Source: Anaeromyxobacter terrae (GTDB lineage: Bacteria; Myxococcota; Myxococcia; Myxococcales; Anaeromyxobacteraceae). From it: DNA of 57,669 bases. How positions within the stretch are numbered: the stretch's first letter is position 1; every line of letters starts with the position of its first letter. The notes beneath the pieces are model-generated. The model did not search any database, was not told where the DNA came from, and saw only the letters and a program-made list of their open reading frames with translations. Shown in pieces: positions 18,100 to 27,285 of the stretch. The position numbers were made by a program, and so were the translations under genes. The stretch lies in the NCBI RefSeq assembly GCF_022690685.1, contig NZ_JALCYY010000034.1, positions 1 through 57,669 on the forward strand. The letters run 5' to 3'.

Positions 18100-19935
18100 A
18101 TGTCCAGGACCTACCGCGCGACCGACTACACCCTCGAGTTCGTGGCCGATCTCCTCGCCCGCGAGGGGATCCTCTCCGACGACGCCAGGCGCACGGCCTT
18201 CGCGCGCGAGAACGTGCAGCGCGCCCGCCTGCTCCGCGAGCACGCCTCGCGCGCCGGCGGCCGCGGGCTTCGCCGGGCGGAGCTCTCGCCCATCGAGGTG
18301 CTGGCCTCGTTCGAGTTCCCCGACGCGCGCCGCGACGCGGAGCTCGTCGACGAGGACAAGGCCACCCAGGCCGTCGCGCAGGCGGTCGGGGTGCCCTACC
18401 GCAAGATCGACCCGCTGAAGCTGGACGCGCAGCTCATCACGCGCACGCTGTCGCGCCCGTTCGCGCGGCGCCACGCGGTGCTGCCGATCGAGCGCCGCAA
18501 CGGCAAGCTCGTCGTCGCGGCGGCGAACCCGTTCGATCGCGAGCTGTTCGAGAACCTGCGCGGCCTCACCGGCGCGGAGATCGATCCGGTCCTCTCGTCG
18601 CCCTCCGACATCCACCGCGCCATCGCCGAGGTGTACGGCTTCCGCCAGCAGATCTCGGAGGCGCACACCCAGCTCGAGCAGGGGGCCTCCGGGCCGGACG
18701 TCGCGAACCTCGAGCAGTTCGTGAACCTCTCCGGCATCGAGGCGCTCGAGGCGTCCTCGGAGCCGGTGATCGCCGCGGTCGAGTACCTGCTCCACTACGC
18801 GTTCGAGCAGCGTGCGAGCGACATCCACCTCGAGCCCCGGCGCGAGGAGTCCATCATCCGGATGCGGATCGACGGGATCCTCCACCCGATCCACCGCATC
18901 CCGAAGGCGGTCCACGGGGCCATCGCGAACCGCTTCAAGATCATGAGCCGCCTCGACATCTCGCTGAAGCGGCCGCAGGACGGGCGCATCCGCACCGCGC
19001 GCGGCGACGCCGAGATGGAGCTGCGCGTCTCCACCATCCCGACGACCTTCGGCGACAAGGTCGTGATCCGCGTGCTCGACCCGACGGTGCTCGTGCGCGA
19101 TCTCTCCGAGCTCGGGTTCCTGCCCGGGGAGCGCGACCAGCTCGAGCGGTGGCTCGTGCGGCCGCACGGGCTCGTGGTCGTGACGGGCCCGACCGGCAGC
19201 GGCAAGACGACGACGCTCTACTCCGCCCTCCAGGCGCTCGCCTCGCCCGAGGTGAACGTCGTCACCATCGAGGATCCCATCGAGATGGTGCACGACGAGT
19301 TCAACCAGATCGCGGCGAACACGAAGACCGGCACCGGCTTCGCCGAGGCGCTCCGGCACGTGCTGCGCCAGGACCCGGACGTCATCATGGTCGGGGAGAT
19401 CCGCGACGGCGAGACGGCCACCCAGGCCGTCCAGGCGGCGCTCACCGGTCACATGGTGCTCACGACGCTCCACACGAACGACACCGTGAGCGCGATCGCC
19501 CGCCTCCGCGACCTCGGCGTGCCGAGCTTCCTCGTCGCCGCGACGCTCACGGGCGTCGTGGCCCAGCGGCTCGTCAGGCAGGTCTGCCCCTCCTGCGCGA
19601 GCGACGTGCCGCTCACCGCCGACGAGATCCACGCGCTCGGGGTTCCTCACCCCGAGGATCACGCGGGTCAGCTCCTCGCCCGCCGCGGGCAGGGCTGCAC
19701 GAAGTGCCGCTACACCGGGTACTACGGCCGGACCGGCATCTTCGAGGTGCTGCCGGTGAACCCGCGGCTTCGCCACCTGATCGCCGAGGGGGCGATGCCC
19801 GAGGTGCTCGCGCGGACCGCGCGGCAGGACGGGCTCGAATCACTCCGCGGGCACGCGGTGCGCAAGATCGCGGCCGGCGTGACGTCCTTCGAGGAAGCGT
19901 TCCGCGCGACCGCCGACGTGGAGGCCAGCGCGTGA
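18100..19935 (+). CDS. GspE/PilB-type secretion or pilus ATPase
   Basis: A 611-residue hexameric AAA-like ATPase of the type II secretion/type IV pilus extension family. Order: an N-terminal MshEN/T2SSE_N-like region (about 1-190), then the NTPase core with Walker A GPTGSGKT (363-370), the Asp box and Walker B (DPDVIMVGEIRDGETA) and the His box (TLHTND). A zinc module with Cys496, Cys499, Cys533 and Cys536 is present, as in GspE and PilB but not PilT. No other secretion or pilus gene is adjacent, so the exact system is open. Its TGA overlaps the GTG of the AAA gene downstream. Confidence 0.88.
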   Translation: MSRTYRATDYTLEFVADLLAREGILSDDARRTAFARENVQRARLLREHASRAGGRGLRRAELSPIEVLASFEFPDARRDAELVDEDKATQAVAQAVGVPYRKIDPLKLDAQLITRTLSRPFARRHAVLPIERRNGKLVVAAANPFDRELFENLRGLTGAEIDPVLSSPSDIHRAIAEVYGFRQQISEAHTQLEQGASGPDVANLEQFVNLSGIEALEASSEPVIAAVEYLLHYAFEQRASDIHLEPRREESIIRMRIDGILHPIHRIPKAVHGAIANRFKIMSRLDISLKRPQDGRIRTARGDAEMELRVSTIPTTFGDKVVIRVLDPTVLVRDLSELGFLPGERDQLERWLVRPHGLVVVTGPTGSGKTTTLYSALQALASPEVNVVTIEDPIEMVHDEFNQIAANTKTGTGFAEALRHVLRQDPDVIMVGEIRDGETATQAVQAALTGHMVLTTLHTNDTVSAIARLRDLGVPSFLVAATLTGVVAQRLVRQVCPSCASDVPLTADEIHALGVPHPEDHAGQLLARRGQGCTKCRYTGYYGRTGIFEVLPVNPRLRHLIAEGAMPEVLARTARQDGLESLRGHAVRKIAAGVTSFEEAFRATADVEASA

Positions 19936-21431
19936 GCGCCATCGCGCAGGAGATCGCGGAGCTCTGGTCGGCGGGGACGCCGCTCCTCTACGTCGTGACG
20001 GCCGAGGAGGAGCGGGCCATCGCGGTGTGCGAGGCCGCCGCGGCCGGGTTCGGGGCGCGGGCTGCCGTCTGGTCCGCCCCCCGCGGGCTGGAGGGCCTCG
20101 CGCCCGCCGCGAAGGATCCCGCCGCGCTGCTCGACGCGCTCGCGCGCGCCCCCGCGCCGGTGATCGTCGTGGCGCTCGACTTCCACGAGGCCCTGCGCGA
20201 TCCGCTCACGGTCCGCCGGGTCCGCGATCTGCTCCCGCGGCTCGCCGCGGAGGGGCGGTGCCTCGCCATCGTGGCGCCGCGCCTCGCCGTCCCGGACGGT
20301 CTCGCCGCCGACGTCGCCGTGCTCCGGCTGCCGCTCCCGGAGGACGGCGAGCTCGCCGCGCTGCTCGAGGCGGTGCGGGCCGGCCTCGCGCACCCGGCCC
20401 CGGCGCCCGCGCTCGCGCCGGAGGTCCGCCACCGCGCGCTCGTCGCGGCGCGGGGCCTGTCCGAGGGTCAGGCGCGCCGCGCCTTCACCCGCGCGCTTCG
20501 CCGCGACCCGTCGCTCGGCGCCGCCGGCCAGGCGATCATCGCCGCCGAGAAGAAGCGCCTCCTCGCGCGCGACCTCGGCCTCGAGCTCGTCGAGAGCGCG
20601 GAGGGACCGGACGATCTGGGCGGGCTCCCCGGCTTCAAGGCCTGGATGGAGGAGCGCGCGCTCGCGTTCGATCCCGACGCGTCCCGCTTCGGCCTGCCGC
20701 CGCCGCGCGGCGTCCTGCTCGTGGGCGTGCAGGGCTGCGGGAAGTCGCTCGCCGCGAAGGCGGCCGCGGCGCGGCTCGGCGTGCCGATCCTCCGGCTCGA
20801 CCTGCCGCGGGTCCTCGGGGCGAGCGCCGCCGAGGAGCGGCTCTCGGCCGCGCTGGAGGCTGCCGAGGCGCTCGCGCCGGTGGCGCTCTGGGTCGACGAG
20901 ATCGAGAAGGGCTTCGCCGGCAGCGCCCCGGGCGACGGTGGCGAGCCCCGCGCGGCGCGGCTCCTCGGCGCGTTCTCCACCTGGCTGCAGGAGCGCCGCG
21001 GGCCGGTGTTCGTGGTGGCGACCGCGAACGACGTGTCTCGGCTCCCGCCCGAGCTCCTCCGGCGAGGCCGGTTCGACGAGCTGTTCTTCGTCGATCTGCC
21101 CGACCTCGAGGCGCGCCGGGAGATCCTCGGGCTGCACCTCCGCCGCCGCGGTCGCGACACCGAGACGATCGACGTGGCCGCGATCGCGGAGCTCTGCGCG
21201 GAGTACTCGGGCGCCGAGCTCGAGCAGGTCGTCGTGGGCGCACTTCACCGTGCATACGCGCTCGGCCGCGACGTCGATACGGGCGACCTCCGGCGCGTCG
21301 CCCAGGATCTCGTGCCGCTCTTCCGCACCTACGAGGAGCAGATCAAGGGCCTGCGCGAGTGGGCGCGCGGTCGCGCGCGGGTGGCAGGGCGCGCCGGCGC
21401 GGTCGTGGATCTCTTCCGCCGAGCGCAGTAG
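19932..21431 (+). CDS. Ycf46-like AAA ATPase
   Basis: A 499-residue protein. The N-terminal 230 residues are a degenerate P-loop-like domain that starts PLLYVVTAEEERAIAV, as in Ycf46. The second half is a full AAA+ module: Walker A GVQGCGKS (265-272), Walker B ALWVDEIE (318-325), sensor-1 ATAN and Arg fingers in LLRRGRFDE, with the AAA lid. Ycf46-family members are known from cyanobacteria and plastids and implicated in CO2 responses there; their biochemical role is unclear. The GTG start overlaps the stop of the GspE-like gene (GTGA), so the pair is translationally coupled. Confidence 0.85.
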   Translation: MSAIAQEIAELWSAGTPLLYVVTAEEERAIAVCEAAAAGFGARAAVWSAPRGLEGLAPAAKDPAALLDALARAPAPVIVVALDFHEALRDPLTVRRVRDLLPRLAAEGRCLAIVAPRLAVPDGLAADVAVLRLPLPEDGELAALLEAVRAGLAHPAPAPALAPEVRHRALVAARGLSEGQARRAFTRALRRDPSLGAAGQAIIAAEKKRLLARDLGLELVESAEGPDDLGGLPGFKAWMEERALAFDPDASRFGLPPPRGVLLVGVQGCGKSLAAKAAAARLGVPILRLDLPRVLGASAAEERLSAALEAAEALAPVALWVDEIEKGFAGSAPGDGGEPRAARLLGAFSTWLQERRGPVFVVATANDVSRLPPELLRRGRFDELFFVDLPDLEARREILGLHLRRRGRDTETIDVAAIAELCAEYSGAELEQVVVGALHRAYALGRDVDTGDLRRVAQDLVPLFRTYEEQIKGLREWARGRARVAGRAGAVVDLFRRAQ

Positions 21432-21489
21432 CCGCCTCCGTCACCCTGGGTTCCTTCCGGAATCCCGGGCGGTCGGGCGCCCGGCTCGC

Positions 21490-21495
21490 TACAGA
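21490..21495 (+). promoter_or_regulatory. -10-like element TACAGA
   Basis: TACAGA ends six bases before the ATG at 21502. The match is weaker at the last base, but spacing fits the leaderless pattern. Confidence 0.3.
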
Positions 21496-21501
21496 GTCCG
21501 G

Positions 21502-22194
21502 ATGCCCCGCGCCCGCGCCACGCGGCCGTCACCTCCGGAGCTCGAGGTCCATCCGCTCACGCCGGCGCGCTTCGCCGACCTCGAGCGGCTCTTCGGCCCG
21601 CGCGGCGCCTGCGCCGGGTGCTGGTGCATGTGGTGGCGGGTGCCGCGCGCCGAGTGGCAGGCCGGGAAGGGGGAGGGGAACCGCCGCGCGCTCGAGGCGT
21701 ACGTCGCGGCAGGCAAGCTCGCCGGGCTCCTCGCCTACGACGGCGACGCCCCCGTCGGCTGGGTGGCCGTGGAGCCGCGCTCGGCCTACCCTCGGCTCGC
21801 GCGCTCGCGGAACCTCGCGCCGGTGGACGCGCGCCCGGTCTGGTCGATCACCTGCTTCTTCGTGGCGCGCTCCCACCGTGGCCGCGGCGTGACCCGCGCG
21901 CTCGTCGAGGCGGCGGCCGCCCACGCCCGCGCGCAGGGCGCGCCCGCGCTCGAGGCGTACCCCGTGGCCACGACCGCGCGGCTCGGCGACGCCTTGCTCT
22001 ACACCGGCGCGGCCTCCACCTTCGAGGCGCTCGGGTTCGAGGAGGTGGCGCGCCGCAGCCCGACGCGCCCAGTCATGCGGCGCGAGCTCGGCGCCGTCAG
22101 CCCCGGAGCGCCCGCAACACGTGGTCGTGCACGAGCCCGTTCGACGCGACGCAGCTCCCCGACGCGACCGTCGGGCGGCCGTCGAGGTCGGTGA
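21502..22194 (+). CDS. GNAT-family N-acetyltransferase
   Basis: A 230-residue protein. The GNAT fold is visible as the acetyl-CoA loop SHRGRGVTRALVEAAAAHA (about 124-142) and the ALGFEEV terminal strand. An N-terminal GACAGCWCMWWR motif marks a subfamily with conserved Cys/Trp. Substrate unknown. The last 35 residues are Arg/Ser-rich and overlap the end of the convergent phosphatase gene by 98 bases; they look like run-on translation rather than a domain, since the GNAT fold is complete by residue 195. Confidence 0.82.
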   Translation: MPRARATRPSPPELEVHPLTPARFADLERLFGPRGACAGCWCMWWRVPRAEWQAGKGEGNRRALEAYVAAGKLAGLLAYDGDAPVGWVAVEPRSAYPRLARSRNLAPVDARPVWSITCFFVARSHRGRGVTRALVEAAAAHARAQGAPALEAYPVATTARLGDALLYTGAASTFEALGFEEVARRSPTRPVMRRELGAVSPGAPATRGRARARSTRRSSPTRPSGGRRGR

Positions 22195-22885
22195 ACCTGC
22201 CGCCGGCCTCCTCGACGAGCACGGGCAGCGGCCCGAGATCCCAGATCTGCACGCCCGCCTCGACCCAGGCCTCGGCCTTGCCCTGCAGGACCAGCGCGGC
22301 GCCGGCGAGGTCGCCGTAGCAGCGCGCGCACTGCGCGCTCGTCGCGAGCGCCGCGACCCGCTCCAGCATCGGCGGGCGGAAGAGCACGTGCGGCTCGCCG
22401 AGCGACAGGGTGGAGTCCTCCCATGCGCCGATCCTCGAGACCTGGAGCCGCGCCGGTGCCCCCTCGCCCGTCCGGAGCCAGGCCCCCTTCCCGCGCGCGG
22501 CCCAGTAGGTCTCGCCGAGGGCGGGGAGGGCCATCGCGCCCGCGACGATCGCGCCGTCGTGCTCGAGCGCCACGAGCGGTCCCCAGAAGCCCCGCCCGCG
22601 CGTGAAGCCCTTCGTCCCGTCGATCGGGTCCACGATCCAGCGAGTCGCCGCGGCGCCCGCGTGCGCGCCGGTCTCCTCGCCGAGGAAGCCGTGGTCGGGG
22701 AAGGCGGCGCGGACGACGGCGAGGATCGCGGCCTCGGACTCGCGGTCGGCGGCGGTCACGGGCGTGCGGTCGGGCTTCACCTCGACGCGGACGCCGCGCC
22801 GGAAGTGGGCGAGGCTCGCGGCGGTCGCGGCCTCCACCGCGCGCCGCGCGGTCGCCATCGCATGGTCCAGATCGAGCTCGGGCAT
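22097..22885 (-). CDS. hisN: Inositol-monophosphatase-family phosphatase (histidinol-phosphatase-like)
   Basis: A 262-residue metal-dependent phosphatase. Metal motifs are GEETGAH, DPIDGTKGF and the C-terminal IWDLGPLPVLVEEAGG. The family includes histidinol-phosphatase HisN, inositol monophosphatase and CysQ; the GFTRGRGFWGPLVAL and SGSCVASNG signatures fit HisN best, but this is by resemblance. ATG at 22885 is chosen over an upstream frame extension that runs into the terminator hairpin. It lies downstream of the CoA-transferase behind a terminator, so it probably has its own promoter. Confidence 0.8.
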   Translation of the reverse strand: MPELDLDHAMATARRAVEAATAASLAHFRRGVRVEVKPDRTPVTAADRESEAAILAVVRAAFPDHGFLGEETGAHAGAAATRWIVDPIDGTKGFTRGRGFWGPLVALEHDGAIVAGAMALPALGETYWAARGKGAWLRTGEGAPARLQVSRIGAWEDSTLSLGEPHVLFRPPMLERVAALATSAQCARCYGDLAGAALVLQGKAEAWVEAGVQIWDLGPLPVLVEEAGGRFTDLDGRPTVASGSCVASNGLVHDHVLRALRG

Positions 22886-22922
22886 GGGCGGGAGATTAGG
22901 CGCCCCCGGCGCCGCGGGCGGC

Positions 22923-22958
22923 AAAAAAGAGAGCGGCGGTCCCGGGGGACCGCCGCTC
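22923..22958 (-). terminator. Rho-independent terminator of the CoA-transferase gene
   Basis: A perfect 13-bp stem (arms 22931-22943 and 22946-22958) is followed on the minus strand by TCTTTTTT. It lies 28 bases past the CoA-transferase stop. This is the only canonical stem plus U-tract I find in the window. Confidence 0.9.
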
Positions 22959-22985
22959 GTCAGCAAGACGGGGTGGCGCGCGCCG

Positions 22986-24518
22986 TTACTTCTTCGGGCG
23001 CATGTCGCCGGTCTTGAGGTACCGGGTGTGGAACGAGAACGCCTCGTCGAGCATGTGCGGCGAGTGGAGGCCGGCGCTCGGGTTCTTCATCGACCGGTTG
23101 TAGTAGTCCCACAGGATCGGACGGAACTCCGGGTGGGCGCACTTCTCGATGATCTCCTTCGCCTTCTGCTTCGGGCTCTTCCCGCGCAGGTCGGCGAAGC
23201 CGTACTCGGTCACGATGCCGCTCACGTCGTGCTCGGTGTGATCGATGTGCGACGCGAACGGCACGATCGCCGAGATCTTCCCGCCCTTCGCCACCGACGG
23301 CGACATGAAGATCGTGTACGCCGAGTTGCGGGCGAAGTCGGCCGAGCCGCCGATGCCGTTCTCGATGCCCTTGCCCACGATGTGCGTCGAGTTCACGTGG
23401 CCGTAGATGTCGGCCTCGACGAACCCGTTCATCGCGATGCAGCCGAGGCGCCGGATGACCTCCGGGTGGTTCGAGACGTCCTGCGGGCGGAGGATGATCT
23501 GCTTGCGGTAGCGGTCGATGTTCTTGTTGAACCGCTCCTGGCCGGCCGGAGACACCGAGAACGCCGTCGCCGAGGCGATGCGGAGCTTGCCCGAGTCGAG
23601 CAGGTCGAGCATGCCGTCCTGGATGACCTCGGTGTAGCTCGTCATGTTCTCGAAGTGGCCCTCGTTCAGGCCGACGAGAACCGCGTTCGCGATGTTGCCG
23701 ACGCCCGACTGCAGCGGCGTGAGGCTCTTCGGGAGCCGGCCGCCCTTCACCTCGCCGTCGAGGAAGTCGAGGATGTGCTGGGCGATCCGCTTGTGGTCGG
23801 CCTCGGGCGCCTTGAAGGGCGCGTTGCGGTCCGGGTAGCTCGAGAGGACGACCGCCGCCACCTTGGAGACGTCGAGGTTGTAGTACGGCGAGCCGACGCG
23901 ATCGTCCGCCTTGAGGACCGGGATCGGAACGCGGTCACCGTGCTTGCCGGGGACGGAGAGGACGTCGTGCATCCCCTCGAGCCGCTCGTCCTGCCACTCG
24001 CTCACCTCGAGGATGATCTTCTCGGCCACCTCGAGGTACGCGGTGTTCGCGCCGACCGAGGACGAGAAGACGATCGAGCCGTCCTCGCGGATCTTGGTGA
24101 CCTCGATGATGGCGAAGTCGATCTTGTTGTCCGGGCGACCGTAGTAGCCGTACCGGACGAGCGACCCGGCGTGGCTGAGGTGCATGTCCTGGTACTCGAT
24201 GACGCCCGAGTTGAACTTCTCTCGGAGCACGGCGTCGCCGTTGTACGGGAACCGGAAGCTGATCGCCTCCGTGAGGCCCATGACCTGGTCGAGCTCCGGG
24301 CCCGTGGAGGCGCCGGTGAGCATGCTCACCTTGAACGGCTTCCCCTTGAGGCGCTCGTCGACGGCGCGCTTCGCGAGCGCGATCGGAACGGCCTTCGGGT
24401 ATCCGGCGCCCGTGAAGCCGCTCGCGCCGATGACGGCGCCGTTCGGGATCATGCCTGCGGCGGCCTCGGCGGACATCACCTTCGCCTTCAGGCCTTTGTG
24501 CTGGATGCGGTCCGACAT
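22986..24518 (-). CDS. Acetyl-CoA hydrolase/transferase (succinyl-CoA:acetate CoA-transferase type)
   Basis: A 510-residue class-I CoA-transferase. The catalytic glutamate is expected at Glu297 in SYTEVIQDGM, next to GVGNIANAV; the GGSADF loop and TEYGFADLRG are also conserved. In acetate-oxidising relatives this enzyme transfers CoA from succinyl-CoA to acetate, replacing succinyl-CoA synthetase in the TCA cycle, which fits anaerobic respiration with acetate. Acetyl-CoA hydrolase is the alternative. AGGAGG precedes the ATG. It has a dedicated terminator and a possible promoter behind plsB, and codon use is typical of highly expressed genes. Confidence 0.9.
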   Translation of the reverse strand: MSDRIQHKGLKAKVMSAEAAAGMIPNGAVIGASGFTGAGYPKAVPIALAKRAVDERLKGKPFKVSMLTGASTGPELDQVMGLTEAISFRFPYNGDAVLREKFNSGVIEYQDMHLSHAGSLVRYGYYGRPDNKIDFAIIEVTKIREDGSIVFSSSVGANTAYLEVAEKIILEVSEWQDERLEGMHDVLSVPGKHGDRVPIPVLKADDRVGSPYYNLDVSKVAAVVLSSYPDRNAPFKAPEADHKRIAQHILDFLDGEVKGGRLPKSLTPLQSGVGNIANAVLVGLNEGHFENMTSYTEVIQDGMLDLLDSGKLRIASATAFSVSPAGQERFNKNIDRYRKQIILRPQDVSNHPEVIRRLGCIAMNGFVEADIYGHVNSTHIVGKGIENGIGGSADFARNSAYTIFMSPSVAKGGKISAIVPFASHIDHTEHDVSGIVTEYGFADLRGKSPKQKAKEIIEKCAHPEFRPILWDYYNRSMKNPSAGLHSPHMLDEAFSFHTRYLKTGDMRPKK

Positions 24519-24637
24519 TTCGATCAGCCTCCTGGGTATCGTCCGTCACGCAGGACGAGGCTCGGTACGACTCCGGGTGCTGCGGCAGAGCTGCGCGGGT
24601 TAGAGCTGCGCGGGTGGAGGCGAAGGTTACCGCGCTG

Positions 24638-24667
24638 GATGTAGGCTGGGAAGAGACCCCTGCCCAA
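24638..24667 (-). promoter_or_regulatory. Possible promoter of the CoA-transferase gene
   Basis: On the minus strand TTGGGC (24667-24662), an 18-base spacer and TACATC (24643-24638) begin directly at the plsB stop. A leader of about 110 bases follows. Two copies of AGCTGCGCGGGT (+ strand, 24590-24616 area) lie inside that leader. Confidence 0.35.
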
Positions 24668-24668
24668 A

Positions 24669-27257
24669 TCACGCGGCAGAATGCCGAGTTATCCCGTCCA
24701 CGATCGCTCGCAACGACGCACCGTCCGCGTCTGCGAGGCGAAGCTTGCCCCCGTCCTCGGCGATGACGCCCTGCGTCGCGAGCCACTCGAACGCGTTCTC
24801 GAGCGTGGCCTTCGACAGGGACTCGCGCAGCTGGATCTCCCCGGAAAGAAAGGCCGCGCGACCGCGCTCGAGCGCCTCGCGGACGAGCGCGCGCCGGTCC
24901 GTCGCCGCGGGCGCCGGCCCGCCGGCTTCCGGGGACAGGACGGAGAGCGCCGTCGTCGCCGCCAGGCGGTAGGCCTCCAGGTAGGCCCGCAGGAGCTCCG
25001 CGAGGAACGCGAGAAGATCCGGCTCCGGGCCCGGCCGCACGCGGTCGCCGTCCCGCGTCGCCGCCCCGATGCGGACGAGGAACGCGAGGTTCTGCTGGAG
25101 GATCTCCTCGGGCGCCGTGCCGCCCCGGTACATGAACTCGAGCTTGAAGAGGCGGGAGAGCCACAGGGCGCGCTGGCGCAGGACCAGGAGCGGGACCTCG
25201 CCCCCGTCGGCGCGGAGCGCGGCGGCGACGAGCGCCGGCGCCACGAAGCGGTGGATGACGGCGTTCCGGTGGTAGTCGAGCACCGGCCGCTTCTCGTCGG
25301 GGACGAGGTAGATGGTGTCACCGGCGGCGACCTCGACGCGCACGGTCCCGCCGAGCGCGAGCCGGCGCACCGCGTCGGCGATGGGCCCCGGCTGTCGCGG
25401 ATCCGACGGCGCCCCCGCGAGATCGCGGCCGAAGCGCGCGCCGCCCTCTGCCGCCATGTAGCGGAGGAGATCGATGCGGCGCGCGAACTCGGCGGCGGTC
25501 ATGCCGCGGCGGCCGTGGGAGAGGAGGGTGGCCGCGACGAGGCCCACCGGCGTGATCGTGACCGCACGGCTGATCGCGTAGGCGATCCGGTTCGTCAGCG
25601 CCTGGACGAGGGCGCGTTTCCCTTCGGCGGGAGCGCCGCGCGCGATCCGCTCGCCCTCGCCGCCCCAGGCGTCGTCCACGGCGAGCGCGGCGGCGCCCTC
25701 GCCGAGCCGCTCCGACGCGATGGCGCGCAGCGAGATCGGCTCCTCGAACTGCACGTACAGCCGCTCGTAACGGCGGAAGAGCACGGTCGCCGCCCCGAGC
25801 AGGCCGCGGAGGCTCTCCTTTTCCTTCTCTGCCCCGGAGAGCTCGCGCACGTAGCTCGAGGCCTCGATGAGCTTCTCGTAGTCGATCGCGATCGGGACGA
25901 AGAGGACGTCGTCGGCCGCGCCGTCGAGCCAGGCGTCGACCTCCATCGAGACGAGCCCGCTCTTCGGGGCGAGCAGCTTCCCCGTGCGGCTCCGGCCGCC
26001 CTCGACGTAGAACTCCTGCGGGAACCGATCGCGCAGCAGGTGCTTCACGTAGGCGCGCAGGACCGCGGTGTAGATGCGATCGCCCTTCACCTTGCGCCGG
26101 ATGAAGAACGCGCCGCCGCGCCTCGCGATCGGCCCGAACGGCCAGAAGGAGAGGTTCATGCCGGCCGCGACGTGCGGCGGCGTCATGCCGTGCTCGTACA
26201 GGAGCCACGACACGACGAGGTAGTCGATGTGGCTCTTGTGGCTCGGGCACAGCACCACGGGCGCGTCGGCCGCGGCGCGCTTCAGGCGCGCGAGCCCCGC
26301 CTCGTCCACCTCGACGCTGCGATAGAGCCGGCCGAACATCCACGCGAGGAGCCCGCGCAGGAGGCCGACGAACGTCGGGTCGTAGCGGCTCGCGATCTCC
26401 TTCAGGTCCTTCGCCGCCTCGGCCGCGAGCGCGGCCGCCGGGCGGCCGGTGTCGGCCGCCACCGCCTCGATGGCGGCGCGCAGCGTGCGATCCCGCAGCA
26501 CCTTCTCGCGCACGCGGGACGGCGCCTTGAGCGGCGGCCCCACCGCGGTGCGGAACACGCGCGCGAGGTGCTGGTGCAGGGCGCCGCGGATCTTGCGGGC
26601 GGCGAGCGCGTCCGGCTCGTCTGGGCGCTCGCGCAGGTGCGCCTGCAGGTCGAGCGGCCGGCCCACGTCGAACAGCGCGTGCCGGAAGTTCCGCAGGAAG
26701 CCGACGGCGTTCGCGAACGCGCTCGGCGCCTCCGGCGAGCCGTAGAGGACGTCCCAGAAGGACGGCTTCAGCTTCTGCGCGCGGCGGCTCCAGACGAGCA
26801 GGACCGGGACGAGGAAGACCGGCTGGAAGAGGTCTCGCTGGATCCGCACCAGCGCCGCGAAGGGATCCTTCTCGGTGGGCCGGCCGAGGAACAGGAGGCT
26901 CGCGTCGCCCGTCGCGAGGGCGTCCTCGAACGCCCGCCGGCTCCGCCGCACGCGCGCGATCCAGCCGAAGAAGCCGGGGAAGCCCTGCGCCGCGCGGAGC
27001 GTCGGCAGCCCGAGCCGTCGCAGGAACCAGCGCAGGTAGAGGAAGTTGAGCAGCCCCGGCGACCGCATCACGAAGACGAGGCTTCCCCGCGCCGCGAGCG
27101 CCGAGAGCTCGGCTCCGGCGTCGCGCGAGACGCGCACCGGCTCGAACCAGCGCGAGAGGAACGTGCGGTGCGGCTCGGGCGCGGGCGGGGTGGGGGAGGC
27201 GGGCGCGGGCGAGGCACCGGGGGTCCGCCCGTTCGGAGGTGACTCCTGTGCGTCCAC
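24669..27257 (-). CDS. plsB: Glycerol-3-phosphate acyltransferase, PlsB type
   Basis: An 862-residue membrane-associated enzyme, slightly longer than E. coli PlsB (807), that acylates position 1 of glycerol-3-phosphate in phospholipid synthesis. The acyltransferase block carries the H-x4-D motif in HKSHIDYL (His340, Asp345), GGAFFIRR, and FYVEGGRSRTGK. The first 32 residues are Pro/Ala-rich and likely disordered. The long C-terminal region is helical as in PlsB. Some myxobacteria also use the PlsX/PlsY route, so this may be one of two systems. HEAT and DnaJ-like genes follow upstream on the same strand. Confidence 0.92.
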   Translation of the reverse strand: MDAQESPPNGRTPGASPAPASPTPPAPEPHRTFLSRWFEPVRVSRDAGAELSALAARGSLVFVMRSPGLLNFLYLRWFLRRLGLPTLRAAQGFPGFFGWIARVRRSRRAFEDALATGDASLLFLGRPTEKDPFAALVRIQRDLFQPVFLVPVLLVWSRRAQKLKPSFWDVLYGSPEAPSAFANAVGFLRNFRHALFDVGRPLDLQAHLRERPDEPDALAARKIRGALHQHLARVFRTAVGPPLKAPSRVREKVLRDRTLRAAIEAVAADTGRPAAALAAEAAKDLKEIASRYDPTFVGLLRGLLAWMFGRLYRSVEVDEAGLARLKRAAADAPVVLCPSHKSHIDYLVVSWLLYEHGMTPPHVAAGMNLSFWPFGPIARRGGAFFIRRKVKGDRIYTAVLRAYVKHLLRDRFPQEFYVEGGRSRTGKLLAPKSGLVSMEVDAWLDGAADDVLFVPIAIDYEKLIEASSYVRELSGAEKEKESLRGLLGAATVLFRRYERLYVQFEEPISLRAIASERLGEGAAALAVDDAWGGEGERIARGAPAEGKRALVQALTNRIAYAISRAVTITPVGLVAATLLSHGRRGMTAAEFARRIDLLRYMAAEGGARFGRDLAGAPSDPRQPGPIADAVRRLALGGTVRVEVAAGDTIYLVPDEKRPVLDYHRNAVIHRFVAPALVAAALRADGGEVPLLVLRQRALWLSRLFKLEFMYRGGTAPEEILQQNLAFLVRIGAATRDGDRVRPGPEPDLLAFLAELLRAYLEAYRLAATTALSVLSPEAGGPAPAATDRRALVREALERGRAAFLSGEIQLRESLSKATLENAFEWLATQGVIAEDGGKLRLADADGASLRAIVDGITRHSAA

Positions 27258-27285
27258 GGCGCGAGTGTAACCCGGGCGGGGAGCC

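Noticed and set aside
21432..21501. Hairpin TTCCGGAA and CGGGCG/CGCCCG stems after the AAA gene as a riboswitch
   Set aside because: Stems are short and typical of GC-rich spacers; no conserved aptamer core seen. At most a weak terminator.
24588..24617. Two tandem copies of AGCTGCGCGGGT
   Set aside because: Only two short copies, 15 bases apart; may be chance. Mentioned under the nearby promoter but not called as an operator.
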